NCBI RefSeq assembly: GCF_002911695.1
Contig: NZ_PQBS01000037.1
Coordinates: forward strand, 476,223-540,222
Reading direction: 5' to 3'
Origin: Gracilimonas amylolytica
GTDB lineage: Bacteria; Bacteroidota; Rhodothermia; Balneolales; Balneolaceae
DNA length: 64,000 nt
Shown here: positions 44,521-54,285 of the stretch, piece after piece
Position numbering within the stretch: the first letter of the stretch is position 1
Layout: every line of letters begins with the position of its first letter
Position numbers and translations under genes: made by a program
The notes under the pieces: generated by a model
Databases searched by the model: none
What the model was told of the DNA's origin: nothing
The model's input: only the letters and a program-made list of their open reading frames with translations

Positions 44521-44745
44521 TTGCCAAAAGAGCTTCTTCCAAAAAAATACATGGCATACCTTGGCCTTGGAGCAGAGATAGCGGCATCTTTGTTGGTTCC
44601 AATATTGATCGGGTATTACCTGGATGAATATTTTGGCACGTCTCCCTTCATTTTGATGGCAGGAGTGTTGGGTGCTATGATAGGCTTTGGCTTCATGATC
44701 GTCCGGATCACTAAGAAACTGGATTCCGAGGATAAGCGTGAATGA
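44521..44745 (+). CDS. AtpZ/AtpI-like F0F1 ATP synthase assembly protein
   Basis: The 74-residue protein from the TTG at 44521 (alternative ATG at 44551) has two membrane helices (about 13-35 and 40-64) with the LLVPILIGYYLDEYFGTSPFILM segment typical of AtpZ. Position directly ahead of the atp genes supports a role in F0 assembly or Mg2+ transport. The stop overlaps the next gene's GTG start. Confidence 0.75.
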   Translation: MPKELLPKKYMAYLGLGAEIAASLLVPILIGYYLDEYFGTSPFILMAGVLGAMIGFGFMIVRITKKLDSEDKRE

Positions 44746-45112
44746 TCACATCTTTAAAAACTCACTGAAGATCTCCGCACTGCTTTTGATGATATCTGCT
44801 ACTTTTTTTTTAGCCGATGCAGCCAAGGGTGTAGCTGTGACAGCGGGAGTGATGCTGAGTTCGGTCTTTGTGGTAAGCAGCGGGTGGATACTTGAAAAGT
44901 TCGAAAACACGGAAGGTAGCCTGTTTATAAAGGTTTATGTGTTTTCTATAGCTATTCGGTTTTTGATCGTGCTAACCCTCTTCATCATTTTGCTTGCAAC
45001 CACAAAAATTGATGAAATCTACTTTACAGTTAGTTTTATAATTTCCTATCTTTGTCAATCTGTAACGGAAATGATTTTAATCAACAAATTTCTTCAAAAG
45101 AGCGGCAGTTAA
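44738..45112 (+). CDS. Membrane protein in the atp operon, ATP synthase subunit I-like
   Basis: The 124-residue product starts at GTG within the end of the atpZ-like gene. It has four predicted membrane helices (about 10-27, 30-50, 65-88 and 95-118). Size, helix pattern and place just before atpB suggest an AtpI-type assembly factor, but I see no diagnostic motif. It ends five bases before the atpB start. Confidence 0.6.
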   Translation: MNDHIFKNSLKISALLLMISATFFLADAAKGVAVTAGVMLSSVFVVSSGWILEKFENTEGSLFIKVYVFSIAIRFLIVLTLFIILLATTKIDEIYFTVSFIISYLCQSVTEMILINKFLQKSGS

Positions 45113-45117
45113 AGACA

Positions 45118-46203
45118 ATGATTCAAACCCTGCGTCGAGTTTTCTTAACTCTTTTATTTCTCAGTGTAAGCACATCAAATACATTCGCAGCCGACGATGC
45201 TGAAGGGGCTCAGGAGCCTGTCATCGACGTGATGGGGACTGTTGCTGATCACGACTATTTTAAAGTACCTAAGTTTATCAACGGTGGTAAGCTTTATCTG
45301 CCAAGGATATTTTACTGGGAGACTGCAGAAGGAGAGGCGCAGTTGAGTGCCTATGCTTCCACTAAAAAAGCACTGGCCTCAGATGAATTTATTGAGACTG
45401 ATGAAGGGGCTATCGTTCCGGCAGGTGGGGGAAGTATTAAAGTCGATCTTTCGATCACATCACACCTGGTCTATTTCTGGCTGGGGATGGGTTTGGCTGT
45501 AATTCTCACCATAATGGCCGCAAGTCGCTACAAAAAAGGAATTGGCCGGGATGTTGAGCCAAAAGGAGCGATGCAAAACATCTTTGAAGTGTTATTTGTT
45601 TTCATTCGGGATGATGTGGCGCGTGATAATATTGATGCGCATAAGGCTGACAGATACGTTCCATTTCTGTTCACCATGTTCATGGGGATCTCATTTATGA
45701 ACTTATTTGGGTTGTTGCCTTGGGCAGCAACGGCAACGGCTGATCTGACAGTTACAGCAACACTGGCATTAGTGACATTTGTGATCACGCAGTTCAGCGG
45801 TACTAAAGACCACTGGGCTCACGTCTTTTGGTTTCCCGGAGTTCCAGGATGGGTGAGATTCATCCTGACACCCGTTGAAATATTGGGTTTATTTACCAAG
45901 CCGTTCGCGCTGGCCATTCGTTTGTTCGCCAACATGTTGTCAGGTAAGATCATGATCATTGCCATTCTTGGTTTGGTCTTTATCTTTGCTGACCTCTTTG
46001 GAGCCGGGGCCGGATTTGGAGTTGGAATATTCTCAGTTTCATTGACCGTTGTATTGTACGCCTTGAAAGTATTTGTCGGCCTCTTGCAGGCATACATCTT
46101 TACATTATTGTCAGCTGTATTTATTGGAATGGCAGCTGAAGATCATCATCATGATGAAGAAGGATATCACACAGAACATATTGCTGAAGAAGTTTCAGCT
46201 TAA
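45118..46203 (+). CDS. atpB: ATP synthase F0 subunit a
   Basis: The ATG at 45118, just after the previous stop, gives a 361-residue protein whose N-terminus is a cleavable signal-like segment (TNTFAAD), as is usual for subunit a in this bacterial group. The essential Arg is in ALAIRLFANMLSGKIM in the fifth helix, near residue 265. The C-terminus is His/Glu rich (EDHHHDEEGYHTEH). It forms the proton half-channels next to the c-ring. Confidence 0.93.
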   Translation: MIQTLRRVFLTLLFLSVSTSNTFAADDAEGAQEPVIDVMGTVADHDYFKVPKFINGGKLYLPRIFYWETAEGEAQLSAYASTKKALASDEFIETDEGAIVPAGGGSIKVDLSITSHLVYFWLGMGLAVILTIMAASRYKKGIGRDVEPKGAMQNIFEVLFVFIRDDVARDNIDAHKADRYVPFLFTMFMGISFMNLFGLLPWAATATADLTVTATLALVTFVITQFSGTKDHWAHVFWFPGVPGWVRFILTPVEILGLFTKPFALAIRLFANMLSGKIMIIAILGLVFIFADLFGAGAGFGVGIFSVSLTVVLYALKVFVGLLQAYIFTLLSAVFIGMAAEDHHHDEEGYHTEHIAEEVSA

Positions 46204-46232
46204 TAACATAATCTAACATCAATAAAAACTAA

Positions 46233-46466
<234 letters not shown>

Positions 46467-46485
46467 TTAAAGGTAGGTAACTATC

Positions 46486-47001
46486 ATGACTTTCCTATTA
46501 GCAGGTGGAGGCGGTTTACTGTCATTTAATACCGGGTTTGCGATCTGGATCTTAGTATCCCTGATCATATTTCTTCTGGTAATGATGAAATACGCCGTTC
46601 CTCCAATTATGACGGCACTCACAGATCGTGAGCAAAACATCAAGGAATCTTTAGAGGCAGCTGAAAAGGCGATTGCCAAAGCAGAGAAGATCTCTAAAGA
46701 TAACGAGAAAGCCTTACGTGAAGCTGAAGCAAAAGCTCAGCAAATACGCAAGGAAGCCGTCGATGAAGCTGAGTTGATACGCGTTGAGCGCATCAATAAG
46801 GCTAAAGAGGAGGCCGATCAAATTATTGAACAGGCCAAGGCGACTATCGAGCAGGAGAAAAAACAAGCTCTTGATGAATTGAGAAGCGAAGTGGCGAAAT
46901 TAGCCGTTAAATCAGCTTCAATCATCATTGATTCTGAGCTTGATAATGAAAAGAATAAAAAGCTGGTAGATAAATTTTTAACCGATCTATCTAAAAACTA
47001 A
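46486..47001 (+). CDS. atpF: ATP synthase F0 subunit b
   Basis: The 171-residue protein has an N-terminal membrane helix (about 15-36) followed by a long charged coiled-coil (about 40-150) of the peripheral stalk, including EAEAKAQQIRKEAVDEAE. It starts 19 bases after atpE. Together with the delta subunit it ties F1 to F0. Confidence 0.94.
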   Translation: MTFLLAGGGGLLSFNTGFAIWILVSLIIFLLVMMKYAVPPIMTALTDREQNIKESLEAAEKAIAKAEKISKDNEKALREAEAKAQQIRKEAVDEAELIRVERINKAKEEADQIIEQAKATIEQEKKQALDELRSEVAKLAVKSASIIIDSELDNEKNKKLVDKFLTDLSKN

Positions 47002-47008
47002 TTAATAC

Positions 47009-47557
47009 ATGCTGGTATCTAAGGCTTCAGGAAGGTACGCAAAAGCACTTTTAGAGCTTGCTGAAGAACATAATAAAGTTGAGCAAACTCTACAGGATAT
47101 CCTGTTTATTAAGGCTACACTGGATGATTCAAGAGAACTATTGCTGTTCTTAAAGAGTCCTATCATCAAGCCTGAGAAAAAAGTGGCTGCCCTTGAAGAG
47201 ATCTTTGGAGGAAAGGTTAGTGAGCTTGTTCATAAGTTCATTTCCCTGATCGCCCGGAAAAACCGTCAGAGCATGATCGATCAGATCGCAAATTCGTTTA
47301 TTGAAATATATAACGATCACGCCGGTATCATCCAAGCTAAGATATCTGTTGCTCAGAAACTTACAGAAGAACAATTATCTAATGTAAAAGATAAGATCGC
47401 TTCTGTGACAGGTAAAAAAGTTCAGATCACTGAAGAAGTGGATGCAGATCTTAAGGGCGGGATGGCCATTAAGATATCAGACACTGTGATCGATGGTACC
47501 GTTAAGCATAAATTAGAACAGCTTGAAGATGTATTCCTTAGTTCAGCTATGGAATAA
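47009..47557 (+). CDS. atpH: ATP synthase F1 subunit delta
   Basis: The 182-residue product has the all-helical N-terminal domain starting ASGRYAKALLELAEEH and the C-terminal signature segment in which DADLKGGMAIKISDTVIDGT leads to the end. It links subunit b to F1. It starts seven bases after atpF. Confidence 0.94.
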   Translation: MLVSKASGRYAKALLELAEEHNKVEQTLQDILFIKATLDDSRELLLFLKSPIIKPEKKVAALEEIFGGKVSELVHKFISLIARKNRQSMIDQIANSFIEIYNDHAGIIQAKISVAQKLTEEQLSNVKDKIASVTGKKVQITEEVDADLKGGMAIKISDTVIDGTVKHKLEQLEDVFLSSAME

Positions 47558-47591
47558 AATTATAAAAACCTTTTTTAACTAGATATATAAG

Positions 47592-49199
47592 ATGAGTCAA
47601 GTCAGACCAGACGAAGTTTCAGCCATATTAAGAAAGCAACTTTCAGGCTTCGACAACGAGGCAGATACCTATGATGTAGGTACCGTACTTGAAGTGGGTG
47701 ATGGTATTGCCCGCGTTTACGGATTGTCTAAAGTACAGGCCGGTGAGTTGGTTGAACTGCCTGATTCCAAAGATGACAACGGTAATCCTGTGACCGGAAT
47801 GGTACTTAACCTCGAGGAAGACAACGTAGGTATTGTACTTTTCGGATCTGCAAATGCCGTAGAAGAAGGTCACACTGTTAAAAGAACCAACGATATTGCC
47901 TCCATTCAGGTAGGCGAGGGACTTTTAGGTCGTGTGATCAATCCACTTGGTATACCTATTGATGGAAAGGGCAGTATAAGCGGAGAAACGATCAAATTAC
48001 CACTGGAGCGAAAAGCACCCGGTGTAATTTATCGCGAACCGGTAGCTGAACCACTTCAAACAGGTCTGAAATCTATTGACTCTCTGATCCCGATCGGTAG
48101 AGGGCAGCGTGAATTGATCATTGGTGACCGTCAAACCGGTAAAACTGCGGTAGCTATTGATACGATCATCAATCAGCAATCTACACAGGATACTGATACT
48201 CCGGTACATTGTATTTATGTAGCTGTTGGTCAGAAAGGTTCAACTGTTGCTAACATCCGTAAGGTACTGGAAGACAACGGTGCCATGAAGTACACGACCA
48301 TTGTAGCTGCACCTGCCAGTACATCAGCTCCACTTAGATATATTGCACCATTTGCCGGTGCTGCTATCGGTGAATACTTCCGTGATACTGGTCGTCACGC
48401 GCTTGTAATTTATGATGATCTCTCAAAACAGGCTGTTGCATACCGTGAACTTTCCCTGCTACTGAAACGACCTCCAGGTCGTGAAGCCTATCCTGGTGAT
48501 GTATTTTACCTGCATAGTCGTTTACTTGAACGTGCTGCTAAGATCATCAATGATGATGAAGTAGCCAAGAAAATGAACAACATACCTGAAGAACTGAAAC
48601 CAAAGGTTAAAGGAGGAGGATCACTGACGGCTCTTCCGGTTATTGAAACTCAAGCCGGTGACGTTTCAGCCTATATTCCGACCAATGTGATCTCTATTAC
48701 CGATGGTCAGATCTTCCTTGATACGGATCTGTTTAATCAGGGTATCCGTCCTGCTATTGACGTAGGTACTTCGGTATCTCGAGTGGGTGGGTCTGCTCAG
48801 GTTAAGTCCATGAAGAAACTTTCAGGTACCCTTAAACTTGACCTGGCTCAGTATCGTGAGCTTGAAGCCTTTGCTAAGTTCGGATCTGATCTTGATGCCT
48901 CTACTCAGGCTCAATTGAGAAAAGGTGAAAGAACGGTAGAACTATTGAAACAGGGTGAATATCAGCCATTGCCTGTTGAGCAACAAATTGCTCTGTTGAA
49001 GATCAATTCAGAGGGTCTGTTAGATAAACTTGCTGTAGAGCAGATCAGTGATTTTGAAAAGCAATACCTCGAAACTGTAGGAATCAAGTTTGAGAAGGAA
49101 ATGCAATCACTGTCAGAAACTGGCGTATTAGACGATAGTTTTGGTGATGAATTGATCAAGATCGCTAATTCAGTTATTGATCAGATCACAGCTAACTAA
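47592..49199 (+). CDS. atpA: ATP synthase F1 subunit alpha
   Basis: The 535-residue subunit shows Walker [12 protein letters not shown] (near 174), the signature [17 protein letters not shown] near 375 and the [17 protein letters not shown] segment. All three alpha domains are present. It carries the non-catalytic nucleotide sites. A 34-base AT-rich gap separates it from atpH. Confidence 0.97.
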   Translation: MSQVRPDEVSAILRKQLSGFDNEADTYDVGTVLEVGDGIARVYGLSKVQAGELVELPDSKDDNGNPVTGMVLNLEEDNVGIVLFGSANAVEEGHTVKRTNDIASIQVGEGLLGRVINPLGIPIDGKGSISGETIKLPLERKAPGVIYREPVAEPLQTGLKSIDSLIPIGRGQRELIIGDRQTGKTAVAIDTIINQQSTQDTDTPVHCIYVAVGQKGSTVANIRKVLEDNGAMKYTTIVAAPASTSAPLRYIAPFAGAAIGEYFRDTGRHALVIYDDLSKQAVAYRELSLLLKRPPGREAYPGDVFYLHSRLLERAAKIINDDEVAKKMNNIPEELKPKVKGGGSLTALPVIETQAGDVSAYIPTNVISITDGQIFLDTDLFNQGIRPAIDVGTSVSRVGGSAQVKSMKKLSGTLKLDLAQYRELEAFAKFGSDLDASTQAQLRKGERTVELLKQGEYQPLPVEQQIALLKINSEGLLDKLAVEQISDFEKQYLETVGIKFEKEMQSLSETGVLDDSFGDELIKIANSVIDQITAN

Positions 49200-49217
49200 T
49201 TTATACCGGACGGATTA

Positions 49218-50114
49218 ATGGCGAATCTTCGAGACATACGAAACAGGATATCTTCTGTAAACAATACACAGCAGATCACTAAAGCCATGAAAATGGTTGC
49301 GGCTGCCAAATTGCGGAAAGCACAGGACAAAATGAATAATACACGTCCTTATGCTTCTAAGATTGAAGAAGTAGCCGGCAGACTTGCTAATAATACCAAG
49401 ACTGCAAATCCTGTAATGCGTAAGCCTGAAGAAGTTAAAAATGTGTTATTTATTGTGATCGGTTCAGACAGGGGACTTTGTGGTGGCTTCAACAATAACC
49501 TATTCAAGGACGTTGAAAGCCGAATTCAGAGTAACTTCTCATCACATTTGAAGAGTGAGACTCTGTCCATGATCACCATTGGTAAGAAAGCCTCAGCTTA
49601 TTTTAAAAAGCGAAAGTATAATGTTATTGAAGCCTTTCCGGGTTTCTTCGATGATATTCAGTATAACAAGACCTCTGATATCATGGCTTCTGCTACTAAG
49701 CAATTTATTGATGGCAAATTTGATGAAGTGTATATCTCATACAACGAATTCAAATCTGTAATTGCGCAGAACAGAAAAACTCAAAAGGTGTTACCGATCG
49801 ATCCGGAAACTATTGGAAATTCTAAATCTGATAATGCATCTGTTTCTACGATTGATTACCTTTACGAGCCTGATTCACAGGCCATATTAGACAAACTGTT
49901 ACCGTTGCATTTGAACATGCAATTGTGGAGAGCAGTACTTGAATCTAATGCCTCAGAGCAGGGTGCACGTATGACCGCAATGGACAGTGCAACCGAAAAT
50001 GCGAAGGAATTAGAGCGCGACTTGAGACTTGAATACAATCAGGCACGACAAAGTGCTATTACTACAGAGATTTCTGAAATTGTATCTGGTGCTCAGGCAC
50101 TTAGTGAAAATTAG
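49218..50114 (+). CDS. atpG: ATP synthase F1 subunit gamma
   Basis: The 298-residue rotor shaft subunit starts with MANLRDIRNRISSVNNTQQITKAMKMVAA, the conserved N-terminal helix, contains the GSDRGLCGGFN segment near 80, and ends in the C-terminal coiled-coil with ARMTAMDSATENA. atpD and atpC do not follow, so beta and epsilon must be encoded elsewhere, as in many Bacteroidota. The last base of the TAG stop (50114) is also the first base of the tRNA-Ser gene. Confidence 0.96.
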   Translation: MANLRDIRNRISSVNNTQQITKAMKMVAAAKLRKAQDKMNNTRPYASKIEEVAGRLANNTKTANPVMRKPEEVKNVLFIVIGSDRGLCGGFNNNLFKDVESRIQSNFSSHLKSETLSMITIGKKASAYFKKRKYNVIEAFPGFFDDIQYNKTSDIMASATKQFIDGKFDEVYISYNEFKSVIAQNRKTQKVLPIDPETIGNSKSDNASVSTIDYLYEPDSQAILDKLLPLHLNMQLWRAVLESNASEQGARMTAMDSATENAKELERDLRLEYNQARQSAITTEISEIVSGAQALSEN

Positions 50115-50200
50115 GAGAGCTGGCAGAGTGGTCGAATGCGGTGGTCTTGAAAACCATTGAGGCCTCACGGTCTCCGGGGGTTCGAATCCCTCGCTCTCCG
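50114..50200 (+). tRNA. tRNA-Ser (anticodon TGA)
   Basis: The 87-base sequence folds into a cloverleaf: acceptor GGAGAGC (50114-50120) pairs with GCTCTCC (50193-50199), and G50200 is the discriminator. The anticodon TGA is at 50148-50150 in a CTTGAAA-type loop. A long variable arm (GGCCTCACGGTC) precedes the GGTTCGAATCC T-arm, as expected for class II serine tRNA. CCA is not encoded. Its first base overlaps the atpG stop codon. Confidence 0.97.
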
Positions 50201-50204
50201 CTTT

Positions 50205-50231
50205 AAAATAGCCCCTTTATGGGGCTATTTT
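50205..50231 (+). terminator. Intrinsic terminator after tRNA-Ser
   Basis: An 11-base stem, aaaatagcccc / ggggctatttt, with a five-base loop is followed by T-rich sequence (ttgtttt). It closes the atp-tRNA transcript five bases after the tRNA. Confidence 0.92.
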
Positions 50232-50299
50232 TGTTTTGAACCATTGGTATTAAATATTATCATCGTGCATTCGTTGAAGGCATAAATCAAACAAAAATT

Positions 50300-51685
50300 A
50301 TGACAACACGAATCAGTTACCTGCTTATCATCTTCTTTGCGTTATCCGCTGCAGAAATTCAGGCACAGGATACGTTGAGAATCGACTTTCAAACATTTCT
50401 ATCTAAAGCACTTAATAATTCAGGCCAGATCGACTATGAACGGCAGGAAGTAGAACTTGCAGAAAACAGACTTGACCAGGCTAAGGCCCAGCGCATACTC
50501 CCTAGTGTCGATTTCAGCAGTCAGCATGGTCTCGTACCCGGGGTTAAAAGCAATGTACCCGGATTAGCTGAAGATGAATATTACTTAGACCCAAACTTGC
50601 GTAACGACTGGGATAACTGGGCCATCTTTACCCGCTTTCAACTGACAGCGGCTCAACCGTTATTTACCTGGGGAGCGATCAACAAAGCCGTTGATGCAGC
50701 AAGACTGGGAGCTGAAGCAGCTCAATACAGTTTTGAGGCTAAAAAAGAAGACCTCGAGATTCGTCTATTTGAACTGTATTACAGCAGAGTCTTAGCCATG
50801 GAGATTGAACGTCTGCTTGAGGAGGCTCAGGACAAACTTGATCAGATCGAAAGTCAGATAGAGGATATGCAGGAAGAGGGAGATACGAGCCTGGATGATT
50901 CAGAGATCTTTAAATTTGAGATCTTCAAAGCAGAATTTGAGATACAGAAAGCTGAAGTTGCCGAAAATATGAATTTTGTTCGGGAAACCTGGAATTATAT
51001 TCTCCGGAATCAGGAAAATGAAGTCTATGAACCTGAAGTAAGATTCCTGGATCCTGTTTCGGCAGAGATCGAACCGGTTGATTTCTACCAACAGTCGGCA
51101 TTTAGTAACCGCCCGGAATTAAAGGCTTTGAATATTGGGCAGGAAGCCACTCGTACCTACATCTCATCTCTAAAGCGGCAGAATTTACCCGGCCTGTTTT
51201 TAGGAGGATATCTTAATTTTGCCAATACCCCAAATCGTCCAAGGCAGTCAAATCCATTCATACAGAATAATACGAACTTATTGAGTGGTGGATTTGGTTT
51301 TACTATAAGGCAAAACCTGAATTTCCTGTCGATGAAAGCAAATATTGAGAGAAATCAGATCGAATTAAATAAGATCAACTATGCCGAAGATGCCACAAAA
51401 GATGGCATCCTGCTTGAAGTGAATAATAATTATCGGCAAGCGTCACTGGCTGACGTCAAGGTGAAGCAAACCGATCAGGCTTTGGTGACCTCTAAAAAAT
51501 GGTTGCGTCAGGAACAATTGGACTACGATTTTGGTATGGGAGATGTGAAAGACCTGATCGATGCCATGAAGAAAGAGCTGGAACTCAAACTACAATTAAA
51601 ACAACGAGTTTTTGAATTCAACTCTTCATTAGCTAAGCTAAATAAATCGGCAGGTATCCCGTTAACCACACTGATCACAAATTGA
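50300..51685 (+). CDS. TolC-family outer membrane efflux/export protein
   Basis: The 461-residue protein has a signal peptide (about 1-23, ending IQAQ). Its two repeated OEP halves are rich in helices with heptads (VELAENRLDQAKAQR, EEAQDKLDQIESQIEDMQEEG). A Gly/Asn strand segment lies in the middle, and LGAEAAQYSFEAKKEDLE follows. It likely forms the outer-membrane channel of a tripartite system. The neighbouring MlaC-like gene overlaps its stop region, which suggests a joint role in lipid or toxin export, but the inner-membrane pump is not here. Confidence 0.88.
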   Translation: MTTRISYLLIIFFALSAAEIQAQDTLRIDFQTFLSKALNNSGQIDYERQEVELAENRLDQAKAQRILPSVDFSSQHGLVPGVKSNVPGLAEDEYYLDPNLRNDWDNWAIFTRFQLTAAQPLFTWGAINKAVDAARLGAEAAQYSFEAKKEDLEIRLFELYYSRVLAMEIERLLEEAQDKLDQIESQIEDMQEEGDTSLDDSEIFKFEIFKAEFEIQKAEVAENMNFVRETWNYILRNQENEVYEPEVRFLDPVSAEIEPVDFYQQSAFSNRPELKALNIGQEATRTYISSLKRQNLPGLFLGGYLNFANTPNRPRQSNPFIQNNTNLLSGGFGFTIRQNLNFLSMKANIERNQIELNKINYAEDATKDGILLEVNNNYRQASLADVKVKQTDQALVTSKKWLRQEQLDYDFGMGDVKDLIDAMKKELELKLQLKQRVFEFNSSLAKLNKSAGIPLTTLITN

Positions 51686-51696
51686 ACTTAATTTTT

Positions 51697-52287
51697 ATGA
51701 ACAAGATGAGACTCACACTAATAGTATTACTTACCTTTATAGGCTTTAACAGTGTTTTGGCACAATCGGCTGATCAGGAGATCAAGAACCTGCTTGAGCA
51801 AAGAGATGAGCAGATCAAAGAATTGATGGGACCTGAAGGCACTGAGTACACCGATGATCAAAGATCTGAATTAAAGGAGATCATTAACGGCATCATCGAT
51901 TTTGAAGCAATGGCAAAAGAAGCCCTGGACGAAACATTCAATACGATCTCTGAGGAGCAACGTACTGAATTTGTAGAACTCTTCTCTACCATTGTAAGAG
52001 ATCAATCCCTTAACAAGCTTGACATATATCGTGCAAAGGTTACCTACAATAGTATTACGGCAAATGGTGATGAGGCTCGTGTCGAAACCCTTGCACAACT
52101 TGATGATGTGAGAACTCCGGTGAATTACGACATGCAGAAAAAAGAAGGTGAATGGTTCATTACAGATATGGAAATTGATGATGTATCAACAGCCGGATCC
52201 TATAACAGACAGTTTCAACGGATCATCAACCAAAAGGGCTTTGATTCCCTCATGACCAGCCTGCGTAAGAGAGCAGACCGGGCATAG
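51697..52287 (+). CDS. mlaC: MlaC/Ttg2D-like periplasmic phospholipid-binding protein
   Basis: The ATG at 51697 gives a 196-residue protein with a signal peptide (about 1-23, ending LAQS); a TTG at 51682 would overlap the previous stop. The mature domain fits MlaC: a helical N-terminal part with IKNLLEQRDEQIKELM, FDFEAMAKEALDETF-like, then strands ending in EGEWFITDMEIDDVS. MlaC shuttles phospholipids between membranes. It follows a TolC-family gene; MlaE/F/D are not in the window. Confidence 0.85.
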   Translation: MNKMRLTLIVLLTFIGFNSVLAQSADQEIKNLLEQRDEQIKELMGPEGTEYTDDQRSELKEIINGIIDFEAMAKEALDETFNTISEEQRTEFVELFSTIVRDQSLNKLDIYRAKVTYNSITANGDEARVETLAQLDDVRTPVNYDMQKKEGEWFITDMEIDDVSTAGSYNRQFQRIINQKGFDSLMTSLRKRADRA

Positions 52288-52334
52288 ATCACGAATTGTT
52301 GTATATTTAAGCAACATTAACAAACCGAAACAAC

Positions 52335-53360
52335 GTGCTAAAGCCTGTTGGAAGTAATACTCGTGGTAAAGAAGGCTATATCTATGTCAGTTATGGCCAC
52401 CCAAAGTATTTGAAGCACGTTGTAGCCTCGGTCACTACACTGAGGCGATACGATACCGAAAGGCCGGTTGCTTTAGCTTGTACTGAAAAGCACAAAAGCC
52501 TGATCAAACGTTACGATCTTGAACACCTGTTTGATCATTTGATCGACCTTCCGGATGAACATGCCTCAATAGTAGGCTTCAAGCACAATTTTTTTCACTA
52601 CCTGTTTTTTGACAAAAATCTTTTCCTTGATAGTGATATTGTGTGGTGTAAAGATCCTGATCCACTTTGGAAATCTTTTGATGCCTTTGAGTTTACAATA
52701 ACCGGAAATTTGGTGTCTGATAATTTTTTCGGGGCTCCAAAAAGCATTGGTGTGGTCAAGGATGTATTATTGCTGAGAAGAAGAAGAACATTGAAACGAT
52801 TTGGCTTGACGTATCTGAGTCGCGCTCAGACCGGGATTATGTACTCGAGAAATTACACCATTACAAAAAAGGTATGTGAAGAAGCCAAAGCTCTGCTAAA
52901 CCGGAAATCTGAAACACACTTTCAAAGCCGCAAAAAAGAGAAAGGGCGGAACGAGGAATCCTGTGAATGGAGCCTGGCAATGGCGATGTCTAAACTGAAC
53001 GTTCCAATATTTGCCTGGTTTCAGGGTCAGCGAAGTCCTCAGCTTGATTACATTCAGTTCTTAACCGAACACGATGAAGATTTTGAGTACGTGAAGTGTA
53101 AATACTACTGTAATGATTTTGTGTATTCTTTCAGGGGCTTAAAGACCGATTGGCTTAAAAATTTACTGATCAAGATCTTTTCTATCATACCCGGAAAAGG
53201 GGACCATATGATGGTAACACCCTATTGCCTGCATTTCGGTTGGTACCACGAAAAGCAGCCATTCTTTGATTTTTCTGAAAGAGTCTGGGAAAAGGCCATC
53301 AGCCCAAACTATCAACGGGGTTCTTCAGACCTGGAAGGTCGATCGAAGAATGACGCTTAG
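52335..53360 (+). CDS. GT-A type glycosyltransferase-like protein
   Basis: The 341-residue product starts at GTG. Features of a GT8-like fold are the N-terminal IYVSYGHPKYLKHVVASV, the central DxD motif in NLFLDSDIVWCKDPDPLW (near residue 98), and a later ARAQTGIMYS. A Cys/Lys/Arg-rich region (near 185-215) is unusual. It likely transfers a sugar onto an envelope glycan. The next gene overlaps its stop by 11 bases. Confidence 0.7.
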   Translation: MLKPVGSNTRGKEGYIYVSYGHPKYLKHVVASVTTLRRYDTERPVALACTEKHKSLIKRYDLEHLFDHLIDLPDEHASIVGFKHNFFHYLFFDKNLFLDSDIVWCKDPDPLWKSFDAFEFTITGNLVSDNFFGAPKSIGVVKDVLLLRRRRTLKRFGLTYLSRAQTGIMYSRNYTITKKVCEEAKALLNRKSETHFQSRKKEKGRNEESCEWSLAMAMSKLNVPIFAWFQGQRSPQLDYIQFLTEHDEDFEYVKCKYYCNDFVYSFRGLKTDWLKNLLIKIFSIIPGKGDHMMVTPYCLHFGWYHEKQPFFDFSERVWEKAISPNYQRGSSDLEGRSKNDA

Positions 53361-54285
53361 TGATGAGAAAAAAAAATTGATCAAGAAGTCGCTAAGGCTA
53401 CTTATACAGTTCACGATCGTCGGATATCTGGTCTATCAGCTGTACGAAATTGGGTTGACCGACATACTAGATTCCCTGCCAACCATCCCTGCGTTTTACC
53501 TGCTGTACTTAGTGATCTACTTTTCGTTGCCCCTGGCTGAGATCTTTATTTATAAAATTAAATGGCCTATCAGTTTCAAAGATTCATTCCCGATATTTAT
53601 TCAGAAAAAAGTCCTGAATACGGATGTAGTAGGCTACTCAGGCGAATTCTTTTTATATATGTGGGCAAAAAAATACCTGAGTGATCCGGCTAAAGAAGTC
53701 TTTATATTCATAAAAGATAACAATGTGTTGTCTTCATTGGCATCAGGTATCGTAACCGTGTTTTTGTTGATATTTTTTATATCTAATGGATATATCAACC
53801 TACCTGATTATACAGAGGGTATAAATGGATGGAGTTGGATACTGATCGGTATGGGTATAATCATATCCGGAGTACTTATCTACAGGTTCAGAAAGACTAT
53901 TTTAAGCCTGAACCGATATGATAGTTTGAAGATCTTCTCTCTTCATGCCTCCAGGATCATCTTTATAAATGTGATACAAATATGGCAGTGGCATGTGGCA
54001 AGGCCGGATATTGCCATTCCGGTTTGGTTTACATTCTCAGCCGTTCAGATCTTAGCTTCCAGGATTCCATTTTTACCAAGTACGGATACCTTGTTTGTAA
54101 ACGTAGCTTTAGAGATGTCGGGCGTTGTATCCCTTCCGAAAGAAGCCCTGGTTGGGATCCTTACCGCAAATCTTATTTTAAAGCGAATTTTAAATGTGGT
54201 ATCCTACCTCATATCTAAGTTCGTGGGAACCGAAACTCAAGTTGAACCATCCAAAGAAGATTTAGAATTAGATAACAATGCTTAA
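53350..54285 (+). CDS. UPF0104 / lysylphosphatidylglycerol synthase transmembrane-region-like protein
   Basis: The ATG at 53350 (frame open from 53266) gives a 311-residue protein starting MTLSDEKKKL with about eight membrane helices, beginning LIQFTIVGYLVYQLYEIGL. The pattern, with RIPFLPSTDTLFVN and the C-terminal LTANLILKRILNVVSYL, fits the UPF0104/AglD-type family. That family includes the membrane part of MprF, and related proteins are linked to lipid or glycan flipping. No aminoacyl-transferase domain is present, so it is probably a glycan- or lipid-transfer membrane protein. Confidence 0.68.
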   Translation: MTLSDEKKKLIKKSLRLLIQFTIVGYLVYQLYEIGLTDILDSLPTIPAFYLLYLVIYFSLPLAEIFIYKIKWPISFKDSFPIFIQKKVLNTDVVGYSGEFFLYMWAKKYLSDPAKEVFIFIKDNNVLSSLASGIVTVFLLIFFISNGYINLPDYTEGINGWSWILIGMGIIISGVLIYRFRKTILSLNRYDSLKIFSLHASRIIFINVIQIWQWHVARPDIAIPVWFTFSAVQILASRIPFLPSTDTLFVNVALEMSGVVSLPKEALVGILTANLILKRILNVVSYLISKFVGTETQVEPSKEDLELDNNA

